From Tropicibacter sp. Alg240-R139 (GTDB taxonomy: Bacteria; Pseudomonadota; Alphaproteobacteria; Rhodobacterales; Rhodobacteraceae), in NCBI RefSeq assembly GCF_900537075.1, contig NZ_UNRA01000002.1:1031784-1095783 (forward strand): a stretch of DNA of 64,000 nt, in the 5' to 3' direction. Made by a program: the position numbers and the translations under genes. This document shows positions 54,815-63,476 of the stretch, piece by piece. The notes under the pieces are model-generated. The model searched no databases and was not told where the DNA came from. It saw nothing but the letters and a program-made list of their open reading frames with translations. The stretch's first letter is position 1. Each line of letters starts with the position of its first letter.

Positions 54815-56074
54815 CTAGTTCACGAAGTAGAGGGACAACTCCGGTATGAACGTGACTAGCATCAGCACGGCCAGGATCAGCCCAATAAAAGGGAGGACTG
54901 CTCGCGCAATGGTCAGGAAGTTCTCACGGAACGCCGTCATCGCCACGATCAGGTTCAGACCAAGGGGCGGGGTCAGAAAGCCGATCTCGAGATTAATCAC
55001 CATAATCACTCCAAAATGCACCGGGTTTATGCCATAGGCCGTGGCCGGGATCAGAAGAAGCGGTGCAAGGATCAAAATCGCCGAGATCACATCGAACAGG
55101 CAGCCGACGATCAGCAGCAGAACGTTGACGGCGAGTAGGAAAGCAATCTTGCTAGAGGTGACGTCGGTGATCCACAGGGCGAGTTGATCGGGAATTTCTT
55201 CGATGGTGAGGATGGTCTTGATACTGAGCGCTACCGCAACGATGGGAAACAGCATGCCAAGAAGCTTGGCCGTATCAACAGCAGTGTGGAAGAAATCCAC
55301 CGGACGCAGTTCGCGATGAATAAAGATCTCGACGAACAGGGCATAACTCAGTGCGACGGCGGCAGCTTCGGTGGCCGAGAAATAGCCCGAATAGATCCCG
55401 CCCAACAGTATGACAGGCAAAAGGGCAGACCAGCCCCCCTTTTGCAGTGCCGTGCGGAATTCCGTCATGTTGAATGGTTGGGCAGGCATCTTGCGATTCA
55501 CAAGGTAGGAGTACCCGGCCAGGACACCGGCGATCAGCAGCCCCGGAACGATCCCGGCCAGAAACAGATCGGCAATCGAGTTCTCGGTAACGATCCCGTA
55601 GAGGATCAGCGGAATCGACGGCGGAATGATGATGCCCAGGGTTCCGCCCGAGGTCAACGCACCCAGGGCAAACCTCTTGGAGTACCCGTGTTCCAGCAGC
55701 GCCGGATAAAGGATGGTGCCCACCGCCAACAGGGTCACGGGAGAAGATCCAGAGATCGCGGCGAAGATTGCGCAGCTCAGGATTGTGGCAACTGCCAAGC
55801 CACCGGGGATTGGCCGGGTGACACTGATCGCAAGGTCGATGAGACGCCGCGCTATGGATCCCCGCGTCATGATGTTTCCGGCCAGAAGGAACATCGGGAT
55901 GGCCAGCAGCAGCGCATTATCGAGGCTGATCCAGATGTCTTCGGCCAGGTATTCCAGATACCCGTCACCCCAGACCAGGTGCACATACGCTGCGGTACCT
56001 AGAAGGATTACGATGATGTTCTGCCGCAATGCCAGAGCCGCCAGCACCAGAAGGAGAAGCCCAAGAGTTGCCAT
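54815..56074 (-). CDS. dctM: TRAP transporter large permease DctM
   Basis: 419 residues from the ATG at 56074; the longer frame overlaps dctQ. About eleven or twelve membrane segments. CAIFAAISGSSPVTLLAVG, GTLGIIIPPSIPLILYGIV and LEIGFLTPPLGLNLIVAM are the DctM core motifs. It starts two bases after the dctQ stop. Last of the three TRAP genes on the minus strand; TetR follows. Confidence 0.92.
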   Translation of the reverse strand: MATLGLLLLVLAALALRQNIIVILLGTAAYVHLVWGDGYLEYLAEDIWISLDNALLLAIPMFLLAGNIMTRGSIARRLIDLAISVTRPIPGGLAVATILSCAIFAAISGSSPVTLLAVGTILYPALLEHGYSKRFALGALTSGGTLGIIIPPSIPLILYGIVTENSIADLFLAGIVPGLLIAGVLAGYSYLVNRKMPAQPFNMTEFRTALQKGGWSALLPVILLGGIYSGYFSATEAAAVALSYALFVEIFIHRELRPVDFFHTAVDTAKLLGMLFPIVAVALSIKTILTIEEIPDQLALWITDVTSSKIAFLLAVNVLLLIVGCLFDVISAILILAPLLLIPATAYGINPVHFGVIMVINLEIGFLTPPLGLNLIVAMTAFRENFLTIARAVLPFIGLILAVLMLVTFIPELSLYFVN

Positions 56075-56076
56075 GA

Positions 56077-56568
56077 TTACCCCCTGGCTTCGCTGGTAAA
56101 ATGCTTTAGAGAAGGTTTCAGCGCAAAGATCAGATGCTTGAGGCCTGCCGAGAAGAAGGCGTAAGGAATGACCAGTTGCAACGGCCACAGCGCAAAGTAG
56201 AGCACCGGAGCCTTGTCGCCCGCCTCGTAGGAGATCTGGACAAAAGTGACCGCGACATGGGTTGCAGCAAAAAAGAAGGCTGCCGAAAGAAGGTCACCCA
56301 GCCGGACCGCGTGTCGATCAAAGGGTCCGGCGATGAAATCCAGGAACTCGGGACGCAAATGCGCATTATCTGAGGTTGCCAGTGTCAGGCCCAGAAAGCC
56401 CGCCACGATGGCTCCGTAGACTGCGACCTGCTGCATCCCCAAAAAGGATGTCGAAAACAGCTCGCGGCCGACAACATCCACCATCAGAAGGATGGCAACG
56501 ACAGCATAGGCGATCGTTGCTACCACCGATTCTGATCGTTTCAACCAATTCAGAACAGCTTCAAGCAT
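56077..56568 (-). CDS. dctQ: TRAP transporter small permease DctQ
   Basis: 163 residues from the ATG at 56568 (MLEAVLNWLKRSE); the longer frame would overlap dctP. Four hydrophobic segments, with VVGRELFSTSFLGMQQVAV corresponding to the conserved DctQ loop after the second. It lies ten bases past the dctP stop. Confidence 0.87.
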   Translation of the reverse strand: MLEAVLNWLKRSESVVATIAYAVVAILLMVDVVGRELFSTSFLGMQQVAVYGAIVAGFLGLTLATSDNAHLRPEFLDFIAGPFDRHAVRLGDLLSAAFFFAATHVAVTFVQISYEAGDKAPVLYFALWPLQLVIPYAFFSAGLKHLIFALKPSLKHFTSEARG

Positions 56569-56578
56569 CACATGCGCC

Positions 56579-57568
56579 TTACGAACAGGCCGCTTTGGCC
56601 GCGACGATCTGGTCCCACTTGTCCTTCGCTGCTTCACCCAACCCGTTTAGGATCGCTTCCTGAGCGGCGGGAGCCAGCGCCTTCCATTGTGCCATTTCAT
56701 CGTCGGACAGGTTGATGACGTTTGCGCCTTCGCTTTCGGCCTTGCCGAGGAGCTTGCCCTCTGCTCCGCGCAGCATACCGCGCAATTCCAGGAAGATCGG
56801 AGCGGCTTCGTTCAGCCAGGCTTTTTCCTGTTCGCTCAGTTTGTTCCAGGTCCGGTTCGACACGATGATGCCACCTACTTGGTGCTGATGCCGAGTCAGG
56901 GTAATGTTTGGTCCGACCTTGTCATATCCGGTTGCAATTCCAAACACGGACAGCTGCGTTGCTGCAGTGACCTGACCGGTCTTCATCGATGGTACGGCAT
57001 CCTTAGGTGCCAGGGGAACGGCAGTTCCGCCAGCGGCCTGAATGTATAGCGTGTCGGTCGCGGCGGGTGCGGTGCGGATCTTGACCCCGGCCAGATCACC
57101 CGGCGTGCGAACCGCGTCCTTTGCAAAGATCACCTGATAGCCAACTTCCATCCAGCTGATGGTGGTGATTCCAGCAGACTCGAACTCGTCGGCAAATGTG
57201 TTCAGCAGGTGGTTATCCGCGACACAGTCGAATTGTTCCGCGCTGTCGAACGCGTAAGGAGAGGCAAGAAGACCGAATTCGGGCACCAGAAGCGACACGG
57301 CTGTGTTTGACATCACGCCCATGTCGATGCGGCCCCTTGCGATCTGCTTAGCAACGTCTTGCTCGCCGCCGAGCTTGGAGCCCATGTACGCCTTGACGGT
57401 CAGCTCGCCACCGGAGAGTTCAGCGACCTTGTCCACGAATTTCTGTGTCACTGCTCCCCAGGGCGAGCCCGGAGGCGGCGCGGCGCTCAGGCGGAGTTCC
57501 TTGGCATCGACACTGAACGACGTGGTGACTGCAAGCGCGGCGGCAACCGCAATCGGTTTGATGTTCAT
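56579..57568 (-). CDS. dctP: TRAP transporter solute-binding protein DctP
   Basis: 329 residues with a signal peptide of about 22 residues (ending SVDA-KELRL) and GGAGG site. Family motifs: YMGSKLGGEQDVAKQIARGR, GVKIRTAPAATDTLYIQAAG with the conserved Arg that binds a substrate carboxylate, and LTRHQHQVGGIIVSNRTW. This is the TAXI/DctP type with a carboxylate-binding Arg, so an organic acid is likely. First gene of the minus-strand TRAP operon, divergent from the NTF2-like operon. Confidence 0.9.
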   Translation of the reverse strand: MNIKPIAVAAALAVTTSFSVDAKELRLSAAPPPGSPWGAVTQKFVDKVAELSGGELTVKAYMGSKLGGEQDVAKQIARGRIDMGVMSNTAVSLLVPEFGLLASPYAFDSAEQFDCVADNHLLNTFADEFESAGITTISWMEVGYQVIFAKDAVRTPGDLAGVKIRTAPAATDTLYIQAAGGTAVPLAPKDAVPSMKTGQVTAATQLSVFGIATGYDKVGPNITLTRHQHQVGGIIVSNRTWNKLSEQEKAWLNEAAPIFLELRGMLRGAEGKLLGKAESEGANVINLSDDEMAQWKALAPAAQEAILNGLGEAAKDKWDQIVAAKAACS

Positions 57569-57634
57569 AGAGGCATCCTCCCTGATGTGACCTCAAGTTA
57601 CTGTCACCTCCTTGGTACGAAATCGCTGTCTAGA

Positions 57635-57747
57635 GTGTCAACAAAAAAGAATTAAAATTCATATAATCTAGTAGCGCCATAAAAATATAGTCAATTTCTG
57701 GTCGTGCTTTCCAGTATAAGTGAATTAATATTCTTTTTTGTTGACAC
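57635..57747. promoter_or_regulatory. Symmetric divergent control region with an 18-bp perfect inverted repeat
   Basis: GTGTCAACAAAAAAGAAT (57635-57652) recurs as its exact reverse complement at 57730-57747, with 77 bases between. Each arm carries TTGACA reading outward, a possible -35 box, one toward dctP and one toward the NTF2-like gene. The middle is strongly AT-rich. It is probably the shared operator/promoter unit for both operons, with the downstream TetR as candidate regulator. Confidence 0.65.
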
Positions 57748-57835
57748 ATACCCATTGGAATCGCTAGCTATCCCCTGCGCCATCCGCTTTTAAGGCGGCA
57801 TCTGGCGCACTGGATCAAGCAAGTTCGGACCGTGT

Positions 57836-58534
57836 ATGAAAGCGCCAAGCAAGAGCCCACGGGCACAAAAGCGGAAGTCGGCCAGCGAGCCGTCGCGTTC
57901 GGGAAAGGTGACCGCGACGACCTTGAGCGTCGTGGAGAACACATCCGATCAGTCTGAAGAAGCGATTTCGCAAACCGCGGACCCTGTCCAACCGGCAAAG
58001 TCTCACCGGTCCGGAAAGGTAGTCGATAATACGGTCTCGCAGGACGTGGAAGAAATCACTGCGAAGCCGCTCGATAGCAATACCCCCCGACTGGCAAATG
58101 GCTTCAAGATTGTTCAAAACCGCGCTTATCAGCGCATTCAAAAGATACGGCCGAAAAAGCTAACGGCCCCCGTCAATGACGAGATGGGTTACAAGAAACT
58201 CTTCACCAAGTTCGAAGAGGCTTTTCTGGCGCAGGACATCAAAGCCCTGGGTGAGTGCCTTTCCCCGGCCTTTCAGTGGCGGCTGCCCAATGGCGATGTC
58301 GTCTATGGCCAAAAAGAAGCTCTGGAGGAAATGGAGCGCCGCTTTGCCATGCCAAATGGCCCCAAGTTTTCAAAATCTATCTGGCGGTTCGAAGGCACCA
58401 CAGTGCTGCAGAGTTACGAGGTCGAATACCTGGGGGCAGACGGTCGATGGCGCCCGTCAAAGGGCTTCGACCTCTACGAGATCGGGGACGGCCTGATCAC
58501 CCTGAAAGACGCATACTGGAAGATGATTCCCTGA
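57836..58534 (+). CDS. NTF2/SnoaL-like protein with a disordered N-terminal extension
   Basis: 232 residues. Residues 1-90 are low-complexity, rich in Ser, Lys and Thr, with no predicted fold. Residues 115-232 form an NTF2-like domain (YKKLFTKFEEAFLAQDIKAL, LSPAFQWRLPNGDVVYG, ending TLKDAYWKMIP). NTF2-like proteins act as small-molecule isomerases, dehydratases or subunits of ring-hydroxylating enzymes. A later start is possible, as the disordered part has no family match. First gene of a plus-strand operon of five. Confidence 0.72.
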   Translation: MKAPSKSPRAQKRKSASEPSRSGKVTATTLSVVENTSDQSEEAISQTADPVQPAKSHRSGKVVDNTVSQDVEEITAKPLDSNTPRLANGFKIVQNRAYQRIQKIRPKKLTAPVNDEMGYKKLFTKFEEAFLAQDIKALGECLSPAFQWRLPNGDVVYGQKEALEEMERRFAMPNGPKFSKSIWRFEGTTVLQSYEVEYLGADGRWRPSKGFDLYEIGDGLITLKDAYWKMIP

Positions 58535-58557
58535 ACGGGGCACGAGGAGGAAAACGG

Positions 58558-58782
58558 ATGAAGATTGAATCCGCAGCTGGCGAGTTCGCCTTCGACCTGG
58601 AGAAGCTGGAATTGCAGGACGACGGTATCGTCCTGACCGGCAAGATGGGTGTCTGGGAAGCAGAGACCACCATGACCAGCGCCGATCTGCGCCGTATCAT
58701 CGTGATGGTTCTGAAGACCCCCGGCGCCTGGGGCTATTTGTTCAAGCAATTCATGGGCGCACGAGGCGAGGCGAAGCAATGA
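58558..58782 (+). CDS. Small protein of unknown function (74 residues)
   Basis: Starts at an ATG with a strong GAGGAGG site eight bases ahead. It begins MKIESAAGEFAFDLEKLELQ and ends FMGARGEAKQ. No signal peptide or membrane span. It is embedded between the NTF2-like gene and the nitroreductase-like gene, whose start overlaps its stop (ATGA), which argues that it is real and translated in a fixed ratio. I do not recognise the family. It may be an accessory subunit. Confidence 0.75.
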   Translation: MKIESAAGEFAFDLEKLELQDDGIVLTGKMGVWEAETTMTSADLRRIIVMVLKTPGAWGYLFKQFMGARGEAKQ

Positions 58783-60119
58783 GCAAGTCGAAACCCGAAG
58801 GCCTGCCGCCGCAGGCCGAAGCCGCTTGGGACTATCCGCTTTTTGATGCGATTATGGGACGACGGTCGCGGCGGTTCGGTCTGGGGATGGAGATGGAATC
58901 CGGTCCTTTCCAGTACAAATCGGACAAGGAGCCGGTCGGTCTGAACGATCTGGAGACTGCGATGCTGGTGGCCGCAGCCACGGCCACGACAGGCCCGATC
59001 CTGGCCGAAACGACGCTGCCCGGTGGTATGGTCAAAACCATCGGCAAGCCTTACCCGTCAGCGATGGGGTCGCATCGCGCGCGGCTGTTTTTTACCAATG
59101 ATCATGGAGTTTACGTGGTCAATGCCGATCAGGCAAAAATGACCAAGATGCGGGAATACGAGGACAAGTCCGACCGCGAGAAGATCCTTGGGTTCTACGA
59201 CAACTTTGTTCAGAAACTTGATGACGGGCGCATGGATCTGCCCGGCAAGGAACCCGGTGTCTGGCCGCACAACCAGTGGGTCACGAACAAACCCGGCACG
59301 ACGATGTTCATGCCCGTGGTCGACGTCACAAAAGACATGATCAAACTGATCCTGAACCTTTGTGACAGCAAGGCGGGCCGCTATGCTGGCGAAGGCGGCG
59401 GGTACTTCATAGTCGATGATCGCAACGGCATGCGCCCTTGCGGGAACCAGAAGTGGGTAGAGAGCGGTTTCCTGTCACGCAAGAAGGTGATGACGCTCTC
59501 TCGGTTGGAAAAAATCCTTGCGGATGGGATGCTGGCCGAAGGCGCCTTCATGTCTCAACTGATTGCATTGGCCATGCAGGCCAGCGGCATCGGCGGCTGG
59601 GTCTATGGCGGATTTTCTTCGACCGTAGTATTGGGCGGAACGCCGACCTGTCGGGGTCTGGGATTCCGGTTTATCCAGTCCAAAACCGACCCGTTCCCGA
59701 TTCCAATTGGCCGTGACGGCGTTTTCGAAGCTTTCTGCCCGCCCAATTATGAAACCATGTCGGATGCGGTCGATGCTGCGCTTGCCGGGGCCACGATGAA
59801 GATGGAAGAATGGGAGGCGCGCGGCATGCTGAAACCGCATACCGCACCCAACCATGAATTCGACGCCGCAACTGTGCAGGCTAGCCCAGAGGGCATCCAG
59901 TGCGTCAAGGATATCTGCACCTACATCTATGATACGTTCGGCAAGTTCCCGGCCACCCAGGATCCGATCCAGCTTAGCCTGTTTGCGCAGGCGCACCACT
60001 TGGACCTGGATTTCTATGACAAGCACATGAAACCGGGCGCTTACTCCGAAATCCACAAGAACCATTTCCGCGACTGGTACGGCACCGAGATGCCCCAAAC
60101 CCGCGCAGAGGGAGATTGA
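58779..60119 (+). CDS. Nitroreductase-fold protein, divergent and enlarged
   Basis: 446 residues, about twice the usual nitroreductase. LFDAIMGRRSRRFG near residue 22 corresponds to the FMN phosphate-binding RRSxRxF. LETAMLVAAATATTG follows as the next helix. LAEGAFMSQLIALAMQASGI then GGWVYGGF near residue 260 matches the second FMN motif. The regions after residue 300 have no nitroreductase counterpart. Probably an FMN oxidoreductase or a catalyst using the fold differently. It is coupled to the 74-residue gene and followed by an ALDH one base later. Confidence 0.65.
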   Translation: MSKSKPEGLPPQAEAAWDYPLFDAIMGRRSRRFGLGMEMESGPFQYKSDKEPVGLNDLETAMLVAAATATTGPILAETTLPGGMVKTIGKPYPSAMGSHRARLFFTNDHGVYVVNADQAKMTKMREYEDKSDREKILGFYDNFVQKLDDGRMDLPGKEPGVWPHNQWVTNKPGTTMFMPVVDVTKDMIKLILNLCDSKAGRYAGEGGGYFIVDDRNGMRPCGNQKWVESGFLSRKKVMTLSRLEKILADGMLAEGAFMSQLIALAMQASGIGGWVYGGFSSTVVLGGTPTCRGLGFRFIQSKTDPFPIPIGRDGVFEAFCPPNYETMSDAVDAALAGATMKMEEWEARGMLKPHTAPNHEFDAATVQASPEGIQCVKDICTYIYDTFGKFPATQDPIQLSLFAQAHHLDLDFYDKHMKPGAYSEIHKNHFRDWYGTEMPQTRAEGD

Positions 60120-60120
60120 A

Positions 60121-61536
60121 ATGGAACCGTTCCGCTTGATCATCGACGGGAAGCGTGTCCCGACCAAACAGTGTTTCGAGGTTCTGAACCCGGCAACCGA
60201 AAAAGTGGCTGGTCTCGCACCGCTGGCAGAGGCTTCGCATCTCGAAGATGCCATTCGTACGGCCAAGGTGGCTTTCAAAGCCTGGAGGGATGAGACCGAG
60301 CGCAAGCGCCAGACTGCCTGTCGCAAGATCGCGCAGAAGATCGAAGATCATGCCGAGGAACTCGCACAGCTTCTCACGGCAGAACAGGGCAAGCCACTGA
60401 ACGGACTTGGCTCGCGTTGGGAAATCGGCGGAGCCGTGGCGTGGACGCAGTACACCGCGTCGCTGTCATTACCGATGAAGGTCTTGCAGGATAACAATGA
60501 GGGCCGGGTCGAGTTGCACCGCAAACCCATTGGTGTTGTGGGCTCCATCTTGCCGTGGAACTTCCCGGTGCTGATCGCGATCTGGCATATCATTCCGGCG
60601 GTTCTGTCAGGGAACACTGTCGTAGTGAAGCCTTCGCCCTATACGCCGCTCACCACGCTGCGCCTGATCGAGTTGATGAACGAGGTTCTACCGCGTGGCG
60701 TGGTCAACTGCGTCACCGGCGACGACGGGCTTGGCCCGATCATGACAAGCCACTCGGACATTGGCAAAATCGTGTTCACCGGATCCTGCGCCACCGGCAA
60801 GAAGATCTATGCCTGCGGTGCGGAGACAATGAAGCGCATGACGCTTGAGTTGGGTGGTAACGACGCCGGCATCGTGTTGCCGGACGTAGATCCAAAACAA
60901 ATTGCCGAAGGCCTGTTTTGGGGGGCATTCATCAACACAGGTCAAACCTGCGCTGCGATGAAGCGGCTCTATGTGCATGATGACGTTTACGAGGATGTTT
61001 GCGAGGAACTGGTCAAGTTCGCCCGCAAGATGCCTGTTGGCAACGGCACTGACGAGGATGCAATCCTAGGTCCGGTGCAGAACCTCAGGCAATTCGAAAT
61101 CGTCAGCGCTCTGGTGGCCGACGCCGCACCCAAAGGGCGTGTTCTGATGGGCGGCGACGTGCCCAGGCACAGTACCCGCAAGTCAGGTTATTTTTATCCA
61201 CCTACTATCATCGCCGATCTAGATAATGGTGATCGGTTGGTGGACGAAGAGCAATTCGGCCCGGCTCTGCCGATCATCCGCTATCGCGAGATCGAGGATG
61301 CGATTGAAAAAGCCAACGACAATCCCAACGGGCTGGGTGGGTCGGTCTGGGGCCGTGATATTAACGAGGCCAAACGCGTGGCATCAAAGATGGAATGTGG
61401 CTCTGTCTGGATCAACAAACATGGTATGATCCAACCGAACGCACCATTCGGCGGTGTAAAGCAATCAGGCATTGGTGTCGAATTCGGCCAGGAAGGGCTG
61501 GAGGAGTACACGGATACTCAGGTCGTCTTCTCCTGA
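60121..61536 (+). CDS. Aldehyde dehydrogenase (GGNDA subgroup)
   Basis: 471 residues. ILPWNFPVLIAIWHIIPAV, FTGSCATGKKIYA, catalytic Glu in LELGGNDAGIVL, Cys in NTGQTCAAMKRLYVH, and PFGGVKQSGIGVEFG near the end. The subgroup signature matches the ALDH at 38342. It begins one base after the nitroreductase-like stop, so it almost certainly acts in the same pathway, oxidising an aldehyde to an acid. Followed by TauE/SafE permease 18 bases downstream. Confidence 0.88.
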   Translation: MEPFRLIIDGKRVPTKQCFEVLNPATEKVAGLAPLAEASHLEDAIRTAKVAFKAWRDETERKRQTACRKIAQKIEDHAEELAQLLTAEQGKPLNGLGSRWEIGGAVAWTQYTASLSLPMKVLQDNNEGRVELHRKPIGVVGSILPWNFPVLIAIWHIIPAVLSGNTVVVKPSPYTPLTTLRLIELMNEVLPRGVVNCVTGDDGLGPIMTSHSDIGKIVFTGSCATGKKIYACGAETMKRMTLELGGNDAGIVLPDVDPKQIAEGLFWGAFINTGQTCAAMKRLYVHDDVYEDVCEELVKFARKMPVGNGTDEDAILGPVQNLRQFEIVSALVADAAPKGRVLMGGDVPRHSTRKSGYFYPPTIIADLDNGDRLVDEEQFGPALPIIRYREIEDAIEKANDNPNGLGGSVWGRDINEAKRVASKMECGSVWINKHGMIQPNAPFGGVKQSGIGVEFGQEGLEEYTDTQVVFS

Positions 61537-61554
61537 TGCATCGGTAGGCTTTCC

Positions 61555-62310
61555 ATGACTGCTATCATCGAGCTTCTGAACCCGTTTGACCTTCCTGCGC
61601 TTCTCGTCGGGTCGGTTTTCGCGGCGTCGGTCTTGCAGGCGGCGACCGGCATTGGATTCGGGGTAATTGCCGGACCGGTGTTGCTGGTCACAATGGCCAA
61701 TGTCGGGGCTATTCAGGTATCAATTCTCCTGAGTTTCCTGATTGCGCTCCTGCTTTCGCCGATCACTATTCCCCGCGTTCAATGGCCATTGCTAAAGCCA
61801 CTTTTCCTAGGCGTTTGCATCGGCACACCGCCCGGCGCCCTTGCCTTCGTTATGCTGCCTATTGATACACTCAAGCTGATTGCAGCCATCGTCGTCGGGT
61901 TCATGACTTTGGTCGCAGCGGGCCTTCTCGCCCGCTACCCGGTGGTCGAACAGGACAGCAAAGTCAGGCGGGTATTTGCAGGAACGATTTGCGGCTTTCT
62001 GAACACTACTTTGGCCATGCCGGGCCCCCCCATTGCCGCATACGCCACGGCAATCAAATCGAAAAAAGCGACTATTCAAGCGACGACGCTGGTAACCTTC
62101 TTAATGGCTTATCCGATCGCCCTAGTGTTGCAAACTTTGGCAGTCGGATTGTCGGGAGAAGCGGTCGGCGTCTCTGTTCGACTAATGGGCCCGACCATAG
62201 TGGGAACGAGCGTGGGATTGCTTATTTCGAACCGTTTACCGGAGCAGGTTTTTAGGTGGGCAACAATAATCTTCCTGGCTACCAGCGTTTTCATTCTCTT
62301 GGCAAAATAG
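61555..62310 (+). CDS. TauE/SafE-family sulfite/organic-anion exporter
   Basis: 251 residues, seven or eight hydrophobic segments. The two-repeat TauE layout shows ATGIGFGVIAGPVLLV in the first half and FLNTTLAMPGPPIAAYAT in the second. Family members export sulfite, sulfoacetate or other anions, or import. It ends the plus-strand operon begun at 57836, so it may export the acid product of the ALDH or sulfite released during catabolism. Confidence 0.82.
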   Translation: MTAIIELLNPFDLPALLVGSVFAASVLQAATGIGFGVIAGPVLLVTMANVGAIQVSILLSFLIALLLSPITIPRVQWPLLKPLFLGVCIGTPPGALAFVMLPIDTLKLIAAIVVGFMTLVAAGLLARYPVVEQDSKVRRVFAGTICGFLNTTLAMPGPPIAAYATAIKSKKATIQATTLVTFLMAYPIALVLQTLAVGLSGEAVGVSVRLMGPTIVGTSVGLLISNRLPEQVFRWATIIFLATSVFILLAK

Positions 62311-62352
62311 ATTGAAAGATCGACCGACTTGCTACGAATGGCCGGCCCTTTT

Positions 62353-62480
62353 GTTGTTTGCTCAGCGAATTGCAGAAACGGGCAGAGCCCGGGCGTGAAC
62401 CGGCCTTTACGGATCATGTGCGCAGTCTCGATGCCTGCCAGAGTTGCTGAAGCTGAAACGAAAGACTTGAACCCCATCAA
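62353..62480 (-). mobile_element. IS6-family transposase remnant (C-terminal end)
   Basis: The minus-strand frame reads GFKSFVSASATLAGIETAHM then IRKGRFTPGLCPFLQF, matching the last 45 residues of the transposase at 31967 in 9 of 10 positions over most of its length. No other part is present. The remaining 100 bases before the LysR gene have no feature I can name. Confidence 0.8.
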
Positions 62481-62586
62481 AGGAGCATGGCCATGGGGGT
62501 TTTGTTTGGGATGTAAGGGCCAGGGATTAATACATCTGGGGACCTAATCATCTTGCAATCACCGATCAATCAAGGGATGCAGGTGC

Positions 62587-63474
62587 ATGTCACTGACCCT
62601 TCTGAGAACTTTGATCGCCGTGGCTGACCGGGGCAGTTTTGCTGCCGCAGCAGATCAAGTCTGCGTCAGCCATGCCGCGGTTGGTCAGCAGATGCGCAAA
62701 CTCGAAGATCTGGTTCAGACCGAACTGTTTGATCGATCCGAACGCTCGCCGCGCCTCAACGCTGTCGGTCTGGCACTTGTTCCACGCGCCCGCGCGATAG
62801 TGCAGGACTATGATCAGATGCTTGACGATTTAATCGGCGAGGCCCGCCTTTATGGGGAACTCTCTTTGGGGGTCGTGCAATCCACCATGCGGGAACTGGT
62901 GCCGCGGGTGTTGAAAGAACTGGTCGAAACATATCCGCAGTTGCACGTCCGGATTGTGCCTGGACTGTCCGAAGATTTGACCGAACAGGTCGAACGGCGA
63001 GCTTTGGACGCCGCTATCCTGGCCATTTCCGGTCCACCGGATACGGTGTTCAACTGGCGGCCGTTTGCAGTCGAGCCTTTGGTTCTGATCGCTGCGGCGG
63101 ATGTGACAGAAACGGACGCGGAAAAGCTTCTCAAAACGCGCCCGTTTATCCGTCACAGTCGGCGGGCGACAGTGGGGCAATTGGCAGACCAATGGCTTAC
63201 GAAAGCTGGTTGTTCGGTCGAGGCGACGATGGAGCTCGATTCACTGGAATCCGTTGCCAGCATGGTGTCCCATGATCTGGGTGTGTCTGTGGTGCCGGAT
63301 ATCTGCGTGCCTGACACAGCGTTCTCTGCGCTTAGACGGATTCCGTTGGACAGCCACGGGCTGTATCGTCAGTTAGGTATTCTGACCCGATCCGATTGTG
63401 CCAAAACGCGACTGGTTGATGGTCTGTTGGCTGCCGTCACGCGCATCGTCACCGACACGCGCGACGGCGGTTAG
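62587..63474 (+). CDS. LysR-family transcriptional regulator
   Basis: 295 residues with a clear helix-turn-helix (RTLIAVADRGSFAAAADQV and SHAAVGQQMRKLEDLVQTEL) and a normal effector domain. Start at the ATG at 62587 with an AGGTG site. It converges with the TPP-subunit gene with two bases between stops. Target not evident; the IS6 remnant separates it from the operon upstream. Confidence 0.88.
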   Translation: MSLTLLRTLIAVADRGSFAAAADQVCVSHAAVGQQMRKLEDLVQTELFDRSERSPRLNAVGLALVPRARAIVQDYDQMLDDLIGEARLYGELSLGVVQSTMRELVPRVLKELVETYPQLHVRIVPGLSEDLTEQVERRALDAAILAISGPPDTVFNWRPFAVEPLVLIAAADVTETDAEKLLKTRPFIRHSRRATVGQLADQWLTKAGCSVEATMELDSLESVASMVSHDLGVSVVPDICVPDTAFSALRRIPLDSHGLYRQLGILTRSDCAKTRLVDGLLAAVTRIVTDTRDGG

Positions 63475-63476
63475 AT

